NCBI RefSeq assembly: GCF_003364265.1
Contig: NZ_NXLW01000004.1
Coordinates: 88,220 to 152,219, forward strand
Source: Helicobacter aurati
GTDB taxonomy: Bacteria; Campylobacterota; Campylobacteria; Campylobacterales; Helicobacteraceae
Direction: 5' to 3'
DNA length: 64,000 bases
The translations under genes and the position numbers were made by a program. The notes below the pieces were generated by a model. That model saw nothing but the letters and a program-made list of their open reading frames with translations. It ran no database searches and had not been told where the DNA came from. Below, piece by piece: positions 9,112 through 18,293 of this stretch; within the stretch, counting starts at the first letter, position 1; every line of letters starts with the position of its first letter.

Positions 9112-9255
9112 CAAGCATGAGCAAACAAATATATAATAACATTAGATATTTGCTAAAGATTTGTGCTTAATCTATTTATTAAATATATATAAGGGCATAT
9201 ACCTTGTTTTTAATGCTTAACTCCAAACTATAACTTACAAAAGCTTTTGAAGAAA

Positions 9256-9280
9256 TCACATCAAGCAAAGCCTGATGTGA
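9256..9280 (-). terminator. Rho-independent terminator of the aldehyde dehydrogenase gene
   Basis: An 8-bp stem (TCACATCA / TGATGTGA) with an inner GC pair and small loop. On the minus strand it is followed by TTTCTTC, 30-55 nt beyond the aldehyde dehydrogenase stop. This is the clearest terminator structure in the window. Confidence 0.65.
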
Positions 9281-9309
9281 CTGTCATAATCAAAAACAAA
9301 CAATAATAT

Positions 9310-10815
9310 TTAGAAGAAATTAAATCTTTTGTTAGTATGACTTACCATTACGCTTTTTAGCTGCTGATAGTTCTCAAGTGTTCTTTTATGTGTCTCCCTA
9401 CCAATTCCACTTTGCTTATATCCACCAAAAGCAATATGAGCTGGGGCGTCGTCAAGCGAATTTACCCACACTCGCCCAGCTTTAATGCCTCTACTGAAAC
9501 GATATGCTCTATCAATGTCTTTTGTCCAAATATAGCTTGCTAAGCCATACAACGTATCGTTGGCGATTTCTAATGCTTCTGCATCAGTTTTAAAAGTAGT
9601 TACAGAGCTAACAGGTCCAAAAATTTCTTCTTGGAAGATTCTCATTTTATTATGTCCCTTAAACATTGTTGGCTTGACAAAGCAACCTTTTGCCAATTCA
9701 CCCTCTGTATTTCTTTCGCCACCAATAAGCAACTGCGCCCCTTCTTTTTTGCCGATTTCGATATATTCAAGTATTCTTTGTACTTGCTTTTCATCAACTT
9801 GAGAACCTATCATCGTATCATCATCAAGCGGATTGCCCTGCTTGATAGCCTTTGCTCTTTGTAGAGCTTTTTCCATAAGCCTATCATAAACACTTTCATG
9901 AATAATAGCACGAGATGGACATGTGCAATTTTCCCCTTGATTGAATGAGAAAAATAGCAACCCTTCAATGATTTTATCAACAAAATCTTCGCCATGATCA
10001 AGCACATCAGAGAAGAATATATTAGGAGATTTTCCACCAAGCTCTAATGTACATGGAATAATGTTTTTTGTTGCAGATTGCATAATTTGCCGTCCTACAG
10101 CTGTTGAACCAGTGAAAGCAACTTTTGCAATGCGAGGATTGGTTGCAAGATATTCGCCAATTTTGCCACCATCCCCATTAACCACGTTTAAAACGCCAGC
10201 TGGTAATAAATCTCCAATAACATCGAGCATTACAAGCACGCTAGCAGGAGTAGCCGATGCAAGTTTTACTACTATAGAATTCCCAGCAGCCAAAGCGGGA
10301 GCAATTTTCCATACGGTCATGAGTATAGAAAAATTCCATGGAACGATAATGCCCACAACGCCTATTGGTTCATGATAATGATACGCTACAGAATCATAAG
10401 TAATTTCTGAAGCCCCTCCTTCTTGAGCCCGAATACAACTAGCAAAATATCGGAAGTGATCAATGCTCAAATCAAGATCAATAGCACGACTTTCTCTAAT
10501 TGGCTTGCCCTTATCCCATGTTTCTGCATGTGATAATAATTCAAAATTTTCTTCGAGTCTATCAGCAATTTTTAAAAGAATATTTGCTCTTTGCATTACA
10601 CTTGTTCTCTCCCAACCAATTTGTGCTTTATGTGCAGCATCTAAAGCTTTATCAATATCTTTTTCTGTTGATGAGGGTACTTCACACAAAACTTGACCAT
10701 TAATTGGACTTTTGTTTTCAACATATTTACCATCTACTGGTGCTACCCATTCTCCGCCAATATAATTACCATAGCGAGATTTAAATACATTTTTGCTATC
10801 TCTATACTTGCTCAT
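9310..10815 (-). CDS. Aldehyde dehydrogenase (AldB/ExaC-like)
   Basis: A 501-residue soluble NAD(P)-dependent aldehyde dehydrogenase that oxidises an aldehyde to its carboxylate. Best match by eye is the acetaldehyde/chloroacetaldehyde group. Seen: VPWNFSILMTVWKIAPALAA, FTGSTAVG of the Rossmann fold, the general base in LELGGKSPNI, the catalytic Cys in FNQGENCTCPSR, and EEIFGPV. The coenzyme loop reads KLASATP where most NAD enzymes have KPAEQTP, so the ribose-binding Glu is replaced by Ser and the Pro by Leu. Loss of that Glu also occurs in NADP-using relatives such as E. coli AldB. Transcribed alone, with its own terminator. Substrate unknown. Confidence 0.92.
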   Translation of the reverse strand: MSKYRDSKNVFKSRYGNYIGGEWVAPVDGKYVENKSPINGQVLCEVPSSTEKDIDKALDAAHKAQIGWERTSVMQRANILLKIADRLEENFELLSHAETWDKGKPIRESRAIDLDLSIDHFRYFASCIRAQEGGASEITYDSVAYHYHEPIGVVGIIVPWNFSILMTVWKIAPALAAGNSIVVKLASATPASVLVMLDVIGDLLPAGVLNVVNGDGGKIGEYLATNPRIAKVAFTGSTAVGRQIMQSATKNIIPCTLELGGKSPNIFFSDVLDHGEDFVDKIIEGLLFFSFNQGENCTCPSRAIIHESVYDRLMEKALQRAKAIKQGNPLDDDTMIGSQVDEKQVQRILEYIEIGKKEGAQLLIGGERNTEGELAKGCFVKPTMFKGHNKMRIFQEEIFGPVSSVTTFKTDAEALEIANDTLYGLASYIWTKDIDRAYRFSRGIKAGRVWVNSLDDAPAHIAFGGYKQSGIGRETHKRTLENYQQLKSVMVSHTNKRFNFF

Positions 10816-11209
10816 AAAAATCCTTTATAAATTAAAATATCAAAGGCAAACAAATTTGTGAGCCTTTAACTAGAATATAATGTTCTACAATAAAACACTA
10901 ACAATTTATGATATTGTATAAAATATTTAACACCATGTTACTTTTTGATATGTCAATGATAAATAATCGACCTCATTTAGCTATCAAAATAACTTATAGT
11001 GTTTCTTTTAAAGAGAGAATTGTATTGGATACATTAATAAGAATTATCAAAAATCAAAAGAGAAAGTAAGCCTTATTGGGGATTTGTGCGACTAAAAGAT
11101 GACGAGTTTCAACAAAATCCTAAAAGCTGGGGGAGTGAATGAAAGTATTATTATCCATTAAGCCCGAATTTACCAAAGCCATTTTATACACATGATGACG
11201 AAATAAGCA
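10816..11209 (+). pseudogene. Gap with remnants of two coupled genes, the second ASCH-like
   Basis: The 394-nt gap holds AT-rich promoter DNA for the aldehyde dehydrogenase, then decayed plus-strand coding DNA from about 11040. One frame ends in KPYWGFVRLKDDEFQQNPKS and stops at a TGA that overlaps the next ATG (11139). That frame reads MKVLLSIKPEFTKAIL and stops after 18 residues. MKVLLSIKPEF is a typical opening of ASCH-domain (PUA-like) proteins, which normally continue for about 100 residues. I do not recognise the upstream piece. The ATGA overlap suggests they were once an operon. Confidence 0.4.
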
Positions 11210-12055
11210 CTACGAGTTAAGCGCGCGAATAGCAGATTCTACGTTTTTAATTACCCAATTTGGTGTGCTAGCTCCAGCAGTAATACCACATATTTGTTTA
11301 TCAGCAAACCATTGTTGTTGAATATCATTTTCATCTTCTACCAAATAGCTATCTTTACAATGCGTTTTAGCGATAAAAAAAAGCTGCTTAGTATTAGAAG
11401 AGGTTTTGCCACCTACAATAATCATCACATCTGCTTTTTGACTAAGAGTACGCGTTGCTTCCTGATTTTCAAAAGTCGCATTACAGATCGTGTTAAACAC
11501 ACGTACTTCCAATGAATTTGCAATCAAGTATTGGACAATTTCTAAAAATTTCTCAATTTGCTTTGTTGTTTGCGAAACGATAGCGATTTTCTTAGGGATT
11601 CTTTTGATATTTTTGATTTCTTCTAGGTTGCCTATAACAATTGGCACTTCTATGCTGTAACTCATAACACTACGTACTTCAGGATGACTAGAATCTCCAA
11701 AAATAATAATGTGATACCCTTCTTTGCTCATCGCTTCCACAATTTTTTGTGGTTTTGTTACAAATGGGCAAGTGGCATCGGTAATTTCTACACCTTTTTG
11801 TTGCAATTCTATAAGATTCTGCTTTGTGATTCCATGCGTACGAATAACAACATTTTTGCTTTCACCTAATCTATTAATATCTTCTTCTACATGCACATCA
11901 AAATCTCTTTGTAGTCTTTGTATTTCTAATGGATTATGGATAAGCGGTCCTATTGTAAGTGTGCGCGGGTTACTTTTTGCGATTTTTTCTGTGATTCTAA
12001 TGGCACGTTTAACACCAAAGCAAAAACCATATTTTTCTGCTAAAAGAACTTGCAT
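11210..12055 (-). CDS. ispH: 4-Hydroxy-3-methylbut-2-enyl diphosphate reductase
   Basis: The last enzyme of the MEP isoprenoid pathway, reducing HMBPP to IPP and DMAPP through a 4Fe-4S cluster. At 281 residues it is of normal length. The three cluster cysteines are Cys12 (EKYGFCFGVKRA), Cys96 (TDATCPFVTKPQ) and Cys191 (NTICNATFENQEAT). Glu126 in SSHPEVRSVMSY is the proton-relay residue. The ATG lies 8 nt downstream of the preceding motE-like stop, so co-transcription with it is likely. It is the last gene of the valS-era-hldE-motE-ispH run. Confidence 0.97.
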   Translation of the reverse strand: MQVLLAEKYGFCFGVKRAIRITEKIAKSNPRTLTIGPLIHNPLEIQRLQRDFDVHVEEDINRLGESKNVVIRTHGITKQNLIELQQKGVEITDATCPFVTKPQKIVEAMSKEGYHIIIFGDSSHPEVRSVMSYSIEVPIVIGNLEEIKNIKRIPKKIAIVSQTTKQIEKFLEIVQYLIANSLEVRVFNTICNATFENQEATRTLSQKADVMIIVGGKTSSNTKQLFFIAKTHCKDSYLVEDENDIQQQWFADKQICGITAGASTPNWVIKNVESAIRALNS

Positions 12056-12063
12056 AATTTTCC

Positions 12064-12834
12064 TTAGTAAATAGTCGTGCCTCTTGCACTAGCATTATTA
12101 TTTGGTTGTTGTTGTGGATTGGCAGATGTTTCCTTGTCTATATTAATACCTTCAGATTGCGGCGGCGGAGCGGTTTGTTGCGTATTCGTAGCTGTCATAG
12201 ATTTGTCAGTATGGGGATACATGCGAATAAGCTTGCTTAGTTCAGCCGCTTTATCTGGCTGCATTTGCGCAAGAATGCTACCCATTTGATTGGGCTTTAA
12301 GCTTAGTAGAATCAAGATGGCATCTTCATCTGGCATTGCGGCAATAATGGGAGCGGCTTTATTATCTTTCATTTTTGCGTAACTTTCAGCCAATTTATTT
12401 TCTTTGATTCCATTGATTTGTTGCAAGATTTCTTCATTTTTCGCAAGTAAGGCTTTTGCTTCTGCTAGCTTCGCGTCGCTCTCGGATTGTTTTTTTGTTT
12501 GTTCTTGTTTCATTTCCCCGTACATTTCTTTAAGTGCTCGTTCTTTTAACTTAATTTGCTCTTCTTTTTCTTTGAGAAGTTTCGTATTTTCTGTTGTGAG
12601 AATCTGCAATGTACTTTGTTGTTGGCGCAGCTGTAAGAGACTGGTAACAATTTCTTGTTTTCTGGCTTCAAAAATCGCATCACATTGTTTTGCTAATGCT
12701 TGGGCAGCCTCTGGATCAAATAGGGCATTTTTGTTTTTTGAAGTGCTTTGAGAATGGGCAGAGCTATTAGATTCTGCTGCTAGAGAGTAGGTTGCGCTGT
12801 GTAGCAAAAGAATTGTTAATAAGAGTCGCTTCAT
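12064..12834 (-). CDS. MotE-like periplasmic flagellar protein (MgtE-N domain)
   Basis: A 256-residue exported protein with a signal peptide (MKRLLLTILLLHSATYSLAA), a long Gln/Glu/Lys-rich coiled coil (about 45-145) and a compact domain (about 150-205: MKDNKAAPIIAAMPDEDA, LKPNQMGSILAQMQPDKA). The last resembles the MgtE N-terminal domain. This layout is that of the MotE/PDP proteins, which assist MotB or the stator in flagellated bacteria including Helicobacter. A Ser/Gln/Asn-rich low-complexity tail follows. The motility role is inferred from family architecture. It is tightly linked to ispH downstream and 86 nt from hldE upstream. Confidence 0.75.
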   Translation of the reverse strand: MKRLLLTILLLHSATYSLAAESNSSAHSQSTSKNKNALFDPEAAQALAKQCDAIFEARKQEIVTSLLQLRQQQSTLQILTTENTKLLKEKEEQIKLKERALKEMYGEMKQEQTKKQSESDAKLAEAKALLAKNEEILQQINGIKENKLAESYAKMKDNKAAPIIAAMPDEDAILILLSLKPNQMGSILAQMQPDKAAELSKLIRMYPHTDKSMTATNTQQTAPPPQSEGINIDKETSANPQQQPNNNASARGTTIY

Positions 12835-12920
12835 GAAACTCCCTTTTGTGTAATGCTTTAGAAAGGTATTTTACAATAAATTTATATAATTGCTCTGATA
12901 AGCTTAAGAATAGAAATAAA

Positions 12921-14324
12921 TTATTGCTTAATTTTGTTGATGATAGTAGTTGTGCTACGTTCCGATAGAAATTCTATAAGCTCCACTTGTTTGGCATACT
13001 GCGCCCCTACTATTTCTTTGTCTTTATAATCTGCACCTTTCACTAAGATGTCGGGCATGATTTGGGCAATGAGTTTGAGCGGTGTTTCTTCTTCAAAGAT
13101 AATGACATAACTTACGCATGCGAGACTTGCGAGGATAAGGGCTCTATCTTCTTGTGCGGTAATAGGGCGGAGTTCGCCTTTAAGTTTTTTTACCGAATCA
13201 TCGCTATTTACTCCAACAATTAAAACGTCGCCTAGTTTACGCGCTTTTTGTAGGTAGGATACATGCCCCGCATGAAGAATATCAAAGCAACCATTAGTAA
13301 AAACTATTTTTTTATTTTTTATGTTTTCTTTGAGTGAATCTATGTTGTCAATTATCTTTGATTCTGCGTCTTTGATTGCTCTACGAGGCGTAAGGAAATC
13401 ATTAATTTCAGCGAGCGTAGCAACGGCACTACCTAGTTTTGCAATTACAACAGCAGCAGCAGCATTAGCAAACATTGTTGCTTCACTTAGACTCTTTTTC
13501 TGTGCGAGCGCAATAGCAAGAGCCGCAATAACAGTATCTCCTGCGCCGCTTACATCATAGACTTCTCTGGCTATTGTGGGGTTTTTGTGTAAGATTCCAT
13601 TTTCTAGGAATCCTATGCCTTCTTCGCTTAATGTAATCAGAGGATATTTCACACAACTAATATGTTGCAAGGCTATTAAAGCTTCTTTGAGCGTTGTGTC
13701 ATTATGAATGGAGACTTTTGTCGCAGTCATCGCTTCTTTTTTGTTGGGAGTTAAAAGTGTAGCGTATTGATATTTCGTATAATCGTCTCCTTTTGGGTCG
13801 CATAATACAGGTATGTCAAGGCTATTGGCTAGATGTATTAACTTCTGTGTGAAGTCATAACTAAGCACGCCTTTGTGATAATCGCTAAGAATCAGACAAT
13901 CAAAACGTCTAATTTGCTTTTGTAAATCCTCAAACATTTCTTCATATAATGCAGATTCTAAAGGTTGCGTATTTTCTTTGTCAATACGTAGCATTTGATG
14001 TTTGGAAGCCATGACGCGAGTTTTTGTTGTTGTTGGTCGATGTGATTTATAGCAATTTGCTTGTATGCCTTTATTGATTAAAAAGTCTTGTAATAATGCC
14101 CCTTCGGTATCATTGCCTATTGCGCCATAGATTGCCACTTTTGCATCCATAGCAACAAGATTATTGGCTACATTACATGCACCGCCAAGTGTGAAACTTT
14201 CTTTATCTATGCGCACGACAGGAACGGGAGCTTCAGGGGAAAGCCTATTTGCATTGCCCCAGATATATTTATCTAACATTAAATCACCAATGACTAGCAC
14301 ACTCACTTGCTTGTGTTGCAACAT
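12921..14324 (-). CDS. hldE: Bifunctional heptose-7-phosphate kinase / heptose-1-phosphate adenylyltransferase
   Basis: Two enzymes of ADP-heptose synthesis for LPS inner core fused in 467 residues. The N-terminal PfkB/ribokinase-type kinase (about 1-310) shows GDLMLDKYIWG, GGACNVANNLVAM and the signature DVSGAGDTVIAALA. The C-terminal nucleotidyltransferase (about 330-467) shows FTNGCFDILHAGHVSYLQKA with the HxGH motif and VGVNSDDSVK. A strong AAGGAG precedes the ATG. It is 88 nt downstream of era in the same direction. The pathway intermediate, heptose bisphosphate, is a known host innate agonist from Helicobacter. Confidence 0.96.
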   Translation of the reverse strand: MLQHKQVSVLVIGDLMLDKYIWGNANRLSPEAPVPVVRIDKESFTLGGACNVANNLVAMDAKVAIYGAIGNDTEGALLQDFLINKGIQANCYKSHRPTTTKTRVMASKHQMLRIDKENTQPLESALYEEMFEDLQKQIRRFDCLILSDYHKGVLSYDFTQKLIHLANSLDIPVLCDPKGDDYTKYQYATLLTPNKKEAMTATKVSIHNDTTLKEALIALQHISCVKYPLITLSEEGIGFLENGILHKNPTIAREVYDVSGAGDTVIAALAIALAQKKSLSEATMFANAAAAVVIAKLGSAVATLAEINDFLTPRRAIKDAESKIIDNIDSLKENIKNKKIVFTNGCFDILHAGHVSYLQKARKLGDVLIVGVNSDDSVKKLKGELRPITAQEDRALILASLACVSYVIIFEEETPLKLIAQIMPDILVKGADYKDKEIVGAQYAKQVELIEFLSERSTTTIINKIKQ

Positions 14325-14412
14325 TCTTTCTCCTTATTTGCGATAGAAGATTCTAATATAATTTTTATAGATATGTTTGTATTTGCTTGTTTAAGCGAAA
14401 GATTTTAAAAGT

Positions 14413-15384
14413 TTATTCAATTCGCCTATAGCCCATTTGCGCAAGCTTTTTTGTATCCTTGCTCCAACCTCTTACAGTCTGGACTTGTAATGAGAGAAAG
14501 ACTTTTTTGTTGGCAATGTTTTCGCATTTTATTCGGGCTAATTTTCCTAAGGCTTTGATGGTTGCTCCGTTTTTCCCAATGCACATGGATTTTTGAGAAT
14601 CTTTTTCAGTAATAATTTGCGCGCTAATGGAAACGAGTCGTGCTTTTTCAGTAACTGTGAGGATTCTGACATCACTTTGATAAGGAATCTCGTCATTCAT
14701 TCTTTCGAAAATGGCTTCTCGTATGGCTTCTTTGTAAATATCGCGCAGCAACGTTGTGCTTGCCAAAGAATCATCATAAAAATGAGGATGTATAGGCAGC
14801 GCAGAAGCTATTTCTAACAACAAGGAATCTTTTTGTCTTGTTTGCAACTTTATCGCACAAAGCGGAATAAGAGCAAGATAGTGCTGTTGAAATTTTTGGT
14901 ATTGCCTTATACAGGCTAAAAGCTGATGATGTTGTACCTTATCGATTTTATTAAGCACTATAATATGCGGCTTTGTGCATTTGCGTAGAAATTCTGTATA
15001 AAATACAATGTCATTTGCATTTGCCGCAACAACAAAAAGACACATATCACAATCACCAAGAGCCCTGTATGCTTCATGTGTCATATATTGATTCAACGTA
15101 TGACGTGATTTTGTTTGTAAATTAGAATCTTTCTCGGTTATAAGCGATAAACCTGGTGTATCAATGAATATAATTTGAGAATCTATTCTTTCATTTTCAA
15201 AAGGTACAATAAAGTCCATACGTTTTCTTGTCGCATTTGCTTTTTGAGAAACAAGGGCTAAAGGGGATTGTATTAGCTGATTCAGTAGTGTTGATTTACC
15301 TGCGTTTGGCTTGCCAATCACGGAGACAAATCCACTTCTAGTCTGTTTGTGGTCTGTTTGTGGTCTGTTTGTGGTCTGTTGCAA
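14413..15384 (-). CDS. era: GTPase Era
   Basis: A ribosome-assembly GTPase acting on 16S rRNA of the 30S subunit. G1 GKPNAGKST, G3 DTPG and G4 NKID lie in the first half. A type II KH domain with CIGKNGATIKALGKLAR is near the C-terminus. The open frame runs up to an ATG at 15453, overlapping the valS end by 44 nt. I prefer TTG at 15384, 25 nt after valS, because AAGGAAA lies just upstream of it and the resulting 323 residues are closer to the usual 300. The first 15 codons are built from an 11-bp tandem repeat, encoding QQTTNRPQTDHKQT, which the family lacks. Confidence 0.93.
   Translation of the reverse strand: MQQTTNRPQTDHKQTRSGFVSVIGKPNAGKSTLLNQLIQSPLALVSQKANATRKRMDFIVPFENERIDSQIIFIDTPGLSLITEKDSNLQTKSRHTLNQYMTHEAYRALGDCDMCLFVVAANANDIVFYTEFLRKCTKPHIIVLNKIDKVQHHQLLACIRQYQKFQQHYLALIPLCAIKLQTRQKDSLLLEIASALPIHPHFYDDSLASTTLLRDIYKEAIREAIFERMNDEIPYQSDVRILTVTEKARLVSISAQIITEKDSQKSMCIGKNGATIKALGKLARIKCENIANKKVFLSLQVQTVRGWSKDTKKLAQMGYRRIE
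15342..15380. repeat. 11-bp tandem repeat in the era 5' coding region
   Basis: Three exact copies of TCTGTTTGTGG plus six bases of a fourth (CAGACCACAAA on the coding strand). The unit is not a multiple of three, so gain or loss of one copy shifts the era frame relative to either candidate start. Confidence 0.9.
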
Positions 15385-15409
15385 GGATTTCCTTTGGAAT
15401 GTAAAAGTT

Positions 15410-18178
15410 TCAGAGTTGTTGCAGTAGAACGTTCTTTTCTCGAAGAATGGCATTTCTTTTTTGCTCTAGCTCTCGCAGGGCATTTTGATTATTTTCTACA
15501 ACCTCTTGTGGAGCGTTGCGCAGGAAATTTTCATTACTTAGTATGCTTTGTAATTTCGCCACTTCCTTTTCTATTTTAGCTTCTTGTTGCGCAAGTCTTG
15601 CCTGTATTCCCTTTAAATCGAGCTTTTTAGATTCAATGAAAATTTGCGCATAATTGCCGATGTCCGCGATGCACTTTTCTGGTTTATAATCCACCAAGAA
15701 GACTCTTTTAATTTTTGCAAGTTTGGTGATAAATCGTAAGCCTAATTCTTGTAGAGAAATTTGCGAGCTAAGTAATTCTTTGCCTTGTATTTTGTCGTCA
15801 TTGTTTTGCTTGAAATTCTTGTGTGGCTGTATGAATACTGATTCTAACTCTTGATTGGCAATATCCAGAGTTATGCGCATGCGTCTAATAGTGGTAATGC
15901 AATCGGCGATAATTTCAAAGGCTTGTTCATAGCCAATCGCGCGCTTGCTCTCATAAGGAAAAGATTCTATCATGATAGAATTATGTTCTCCTAATCCGTT
16001 AGCAATATCTCGTCCTAGCAAAGTATGGAAAACATATTCACTAAGAAAGGGCATTAGAGGATGAAGTAGCTTCATGGATTCTATTAAAATGCTTGCTAGT
16101 TCAAAGACGCTTTGTTTATCGGCTTTAGCGTATTCTATACCAATATCACAAAATTCATTCCACAAGAAGCGATATAGAATGCTGGCATATGAATCAAATC
16201 GGTACGAATCTAGTGCGTTACGAGATTCTAAAATTGCGAAATTTAATCGCGATTTCATGTAAATTCCAAGCGGACTTTGATAGTCATTTAGAGAATCTCT
16301 CTGTATGAAAGCATAATGAGGGTTGAGTTGCTCGGCATATAGTTGCAAGAATTTCATTGCATTGATGATTTTATTGGTGAAGTTACGTGTGATTTCTAAT
16401 TGTTTTTCTGAAAGACGTATATCACGTCCTTGTATGCACAAAAAAGCAAGGCTAAATCTAACAATATCGGGGTTATATTTTTTGCATAATTCCAACGGGT
16501 CAATAATATTGCCCTTGCTTTTGCTCATTTTTTGTCCTTTAGAATCAAGCACTAAGGCATGTAGATAAATATCTTTAAAGGCAATTTGCTGCATATTAGA
16601 ATCTGCTGCAAGAAGCATTCTGGCTACCCAAAAGAAAAGTATATCAAAACCAGTGATAAGTAAAGAATTGGGGTGAAATTTCTCTAAGTCCTCTTCATGC
16701 CACAATTCCCCCTTGCCAAAATCACCATTCCCAAATCCCAATGTGCTATGACTCCAAAGCGCAGAGCTAAACCACGTGTCAAGCACATCGCTGTCCTGCT
16801 CTGTCTTTGTGCTGCCACATTTTGGACAAACTGCGGTAGCAGATTCAGAATCCTGATTAATAAATTCATTGCCACATTCACAATAAAATATTGGGATTCT
16901 ATGCCCCCACCATAATTGACGACTAATGCACCAATCTCGTAAATCTCTCATCCAAGCATCGTAGTTGTTTTTCCATTGCGCAGGATAGAATCTTGCTTCG
17001 CTTTTTGCCACACGTTCCATAGCTCCTTTGGCAATTTCTGCTTTCACAAACCATTGTTTAGAAATGTAAGGTTCAATGACATTACCGCAACGGTAGCATA
17101 TCCCAAGCTTGTTGTGATACTCTTCAACTTTCTCGATAAAACCCTCTTGTTGTAATTTTTCTATAATTTTTTCTCGTGCTTGAAGTCTCTCTAGTCCCTC
17201 AAATTCTCCGCATTGAGCATTTAATATCCCTTTTGTGTCAAAAACTACGATTTGTGCTAAACCATGCCTTAATCCTACTTCATAATCATTCATGTCATGC
17301 GCGGGAGTTACTTTGACCGCACCGGTGCCAAATTCAGTATCTACAATGGAATCTGCAATGATTGGAATTTCTGTGTTCATTAAAGGCAATCGGACTTTTT
17401 TACCAATTAAATGCTTGTATCGCGAGTCTTCAGGATGTACCATAAGCGCGCTATCGCCGAAATAAGTCTCTGGTCTGGTTGTCGCAACGACAATATAGGA
17501 ATCATGAGAATCTGCAAGAAAATAACGTAAATAGTAAAGTTTGCCCACATTGTCTTGATATTCCACTTCAATATCGCTTAGTGCGCCATCATGCGTACAC
17601 CAATTAATCATTCTTTCTCCGCGATAGATCGCTCCCTTTTGATACCACGCGCTAAAGGTTTGTCGCACAGCATTTGCTAGCCCTTTATCCATAGTGAATC
17701 TCGTTCTTTTAAAGGCTGGGGAAAATCCCATAGCGCGCATTTGCTCGAGAATCTTGCCACCGCTTTGTTGCTTCCATTCCCATACTTTTTTGATGAACTC
17801 TTCTCTACCAATATCCTCTTTTTTTATGCCTTGCGCTAAGAGTTGTTTTTCTACGATATTTTGCGTAGCAATACCAGCATGATCTAAGCCCGGCTGCCAG
17901 AGAACTTCGAATCCATCCATACGTTTGTATCGTACGATAATGTCTTGCAGGGTAAAGGTTAATGCGTGCCCGATATGTAACACCCCAGTAACATTTGGCG
18001 GAGGCATCATGATGCAAAAAGTATTGCTCGAGATAGAATCTTGTGCTTTTAATGTATTGCGCGCTTGTTTTGTTTGTTGCAAAGCTTTATTGCCGTTTGT
18101 TTCAAAGTAGCCACGTTTTTCGCATTCACGATAGATAAGAGATTCCCAATCTGTAGTAAATAATGACTTGTCGCTCAT
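15410..18178 (-). CDS. valS: Valyl-tRNA synthetase
   Basis: A class I aminoacyl-tRNA synthetase, 922 residues. Seen: the HIGH-type motif in PPPNVTGVLHIGHALTF, the large editing (CP1) insertion with TTRPETYFGD and GTGAVKVTPAHDMNDYEVG, two Cys-rich zinc-like elements (CYRCGNVIEP and CECGNEF...CPKCGS), the KMSKSKGN loop, and a C-terminal coiled coil (last 60 residues) that clamps tRNA. A TATAAT box lies about 41 nt upstream on the minus strand. It is the first gene of the valS-era-hldE-motE-ispH run and is divergent from the MetF-like gene. Confidence 0.98.
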   Translation of the reverse strand: MSDKSLFTTDWESLIYRECEKRGYFETNGNKALQQTKQARNTLKAQDSISSNTFCIMMPPPNVTGVLHIGHALTFTLQDIIVRYKRMDGFEVLWQPGLDHAGIATQNIVEKQLLAQGIKKEDIGREEFIKKVWEWKQQSGGKILEQMRAMGFSPAFKRTRFTMDKGLANAVRQTFSAWYQKGAIYRGERMINWCTHDGALSDIEVEYQDNVGKLYYLRYFLADSHDSYIVVATTRPETYFGDSALMVHPEDSRYKHLIGKKVRLPLMNTEIPIIADSIVDTEFGTGAVKVTPAHDMNDYEVGLRHGLAQIVVFDTKGILNAQCGEFEGLERLQAREKIIEKLQQEGFIEKVEEYHNKLGICYRCGNVIEPYISKQWFVKAEIAKGAMERVAKSEARFYPAQWKNNYDAWMRDLRDWCISRQLWWGHRIPIFYCECGNEFINQDSESATAVCPKCGSTKTEQDSDVLDTWFSSALWSHSTLGFGNGDFGKGELWHEEDLEKFHPNSLLITGFDILFFWVARMLLAADSNMQQIAFKDIYLHALVLDSKGQKMSKSKGNIIDPLELCKKYNPDIVRFSLAFLCIQGRDIRLSEKQLEITRNFTNKIINAMKFLQLYAEQLNPHYAFIQRDSLNDYQSPLGIYMKSRLNFAILESRNALDSYRFDSYASILYRFLWNEFCDIGIEYAKADKQSVFELASILIESMKLLHPLMPFLSEYVFHTLLGRDIANGLGEHNSIMIESFPYESKRAIGYEQAFEIIADCITTIRRMRITLDIANQELESVFIQPHKNFKQNNDDKIQGKELLSSQISLQELGLRFITKLAKIKRVFLVDYKPEKCIADIGNYAQIFIESKKLDLKGIQARLAQQEAKIEKEVAKLQSILSNENFLRNAPQEVVENNQNALRELEQKRNAILREKNVLLQQL

Positions 18179-18218
18179 ATTTTATGTAAATCCTTAGTAA
18201 AAAGCTTAAAAAGCTAGT

Positions 18219-18224
18219 ATTATA
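18219..18224 (-). promoter_or_regulatory. -10 box of valS
   Basis: TATAAT on the minus strand 41 nt before the valS ATG, in the 115-nt divergent region shared with the MetF-like gene. Confidence 0.5.
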
Positions 18225-18293
18225 ACATGTTTATAAATCGCAGACAAATAGTAAGTTTTATTGCGTAAAGGTTGGGATTTCTAAAGGGTAATT

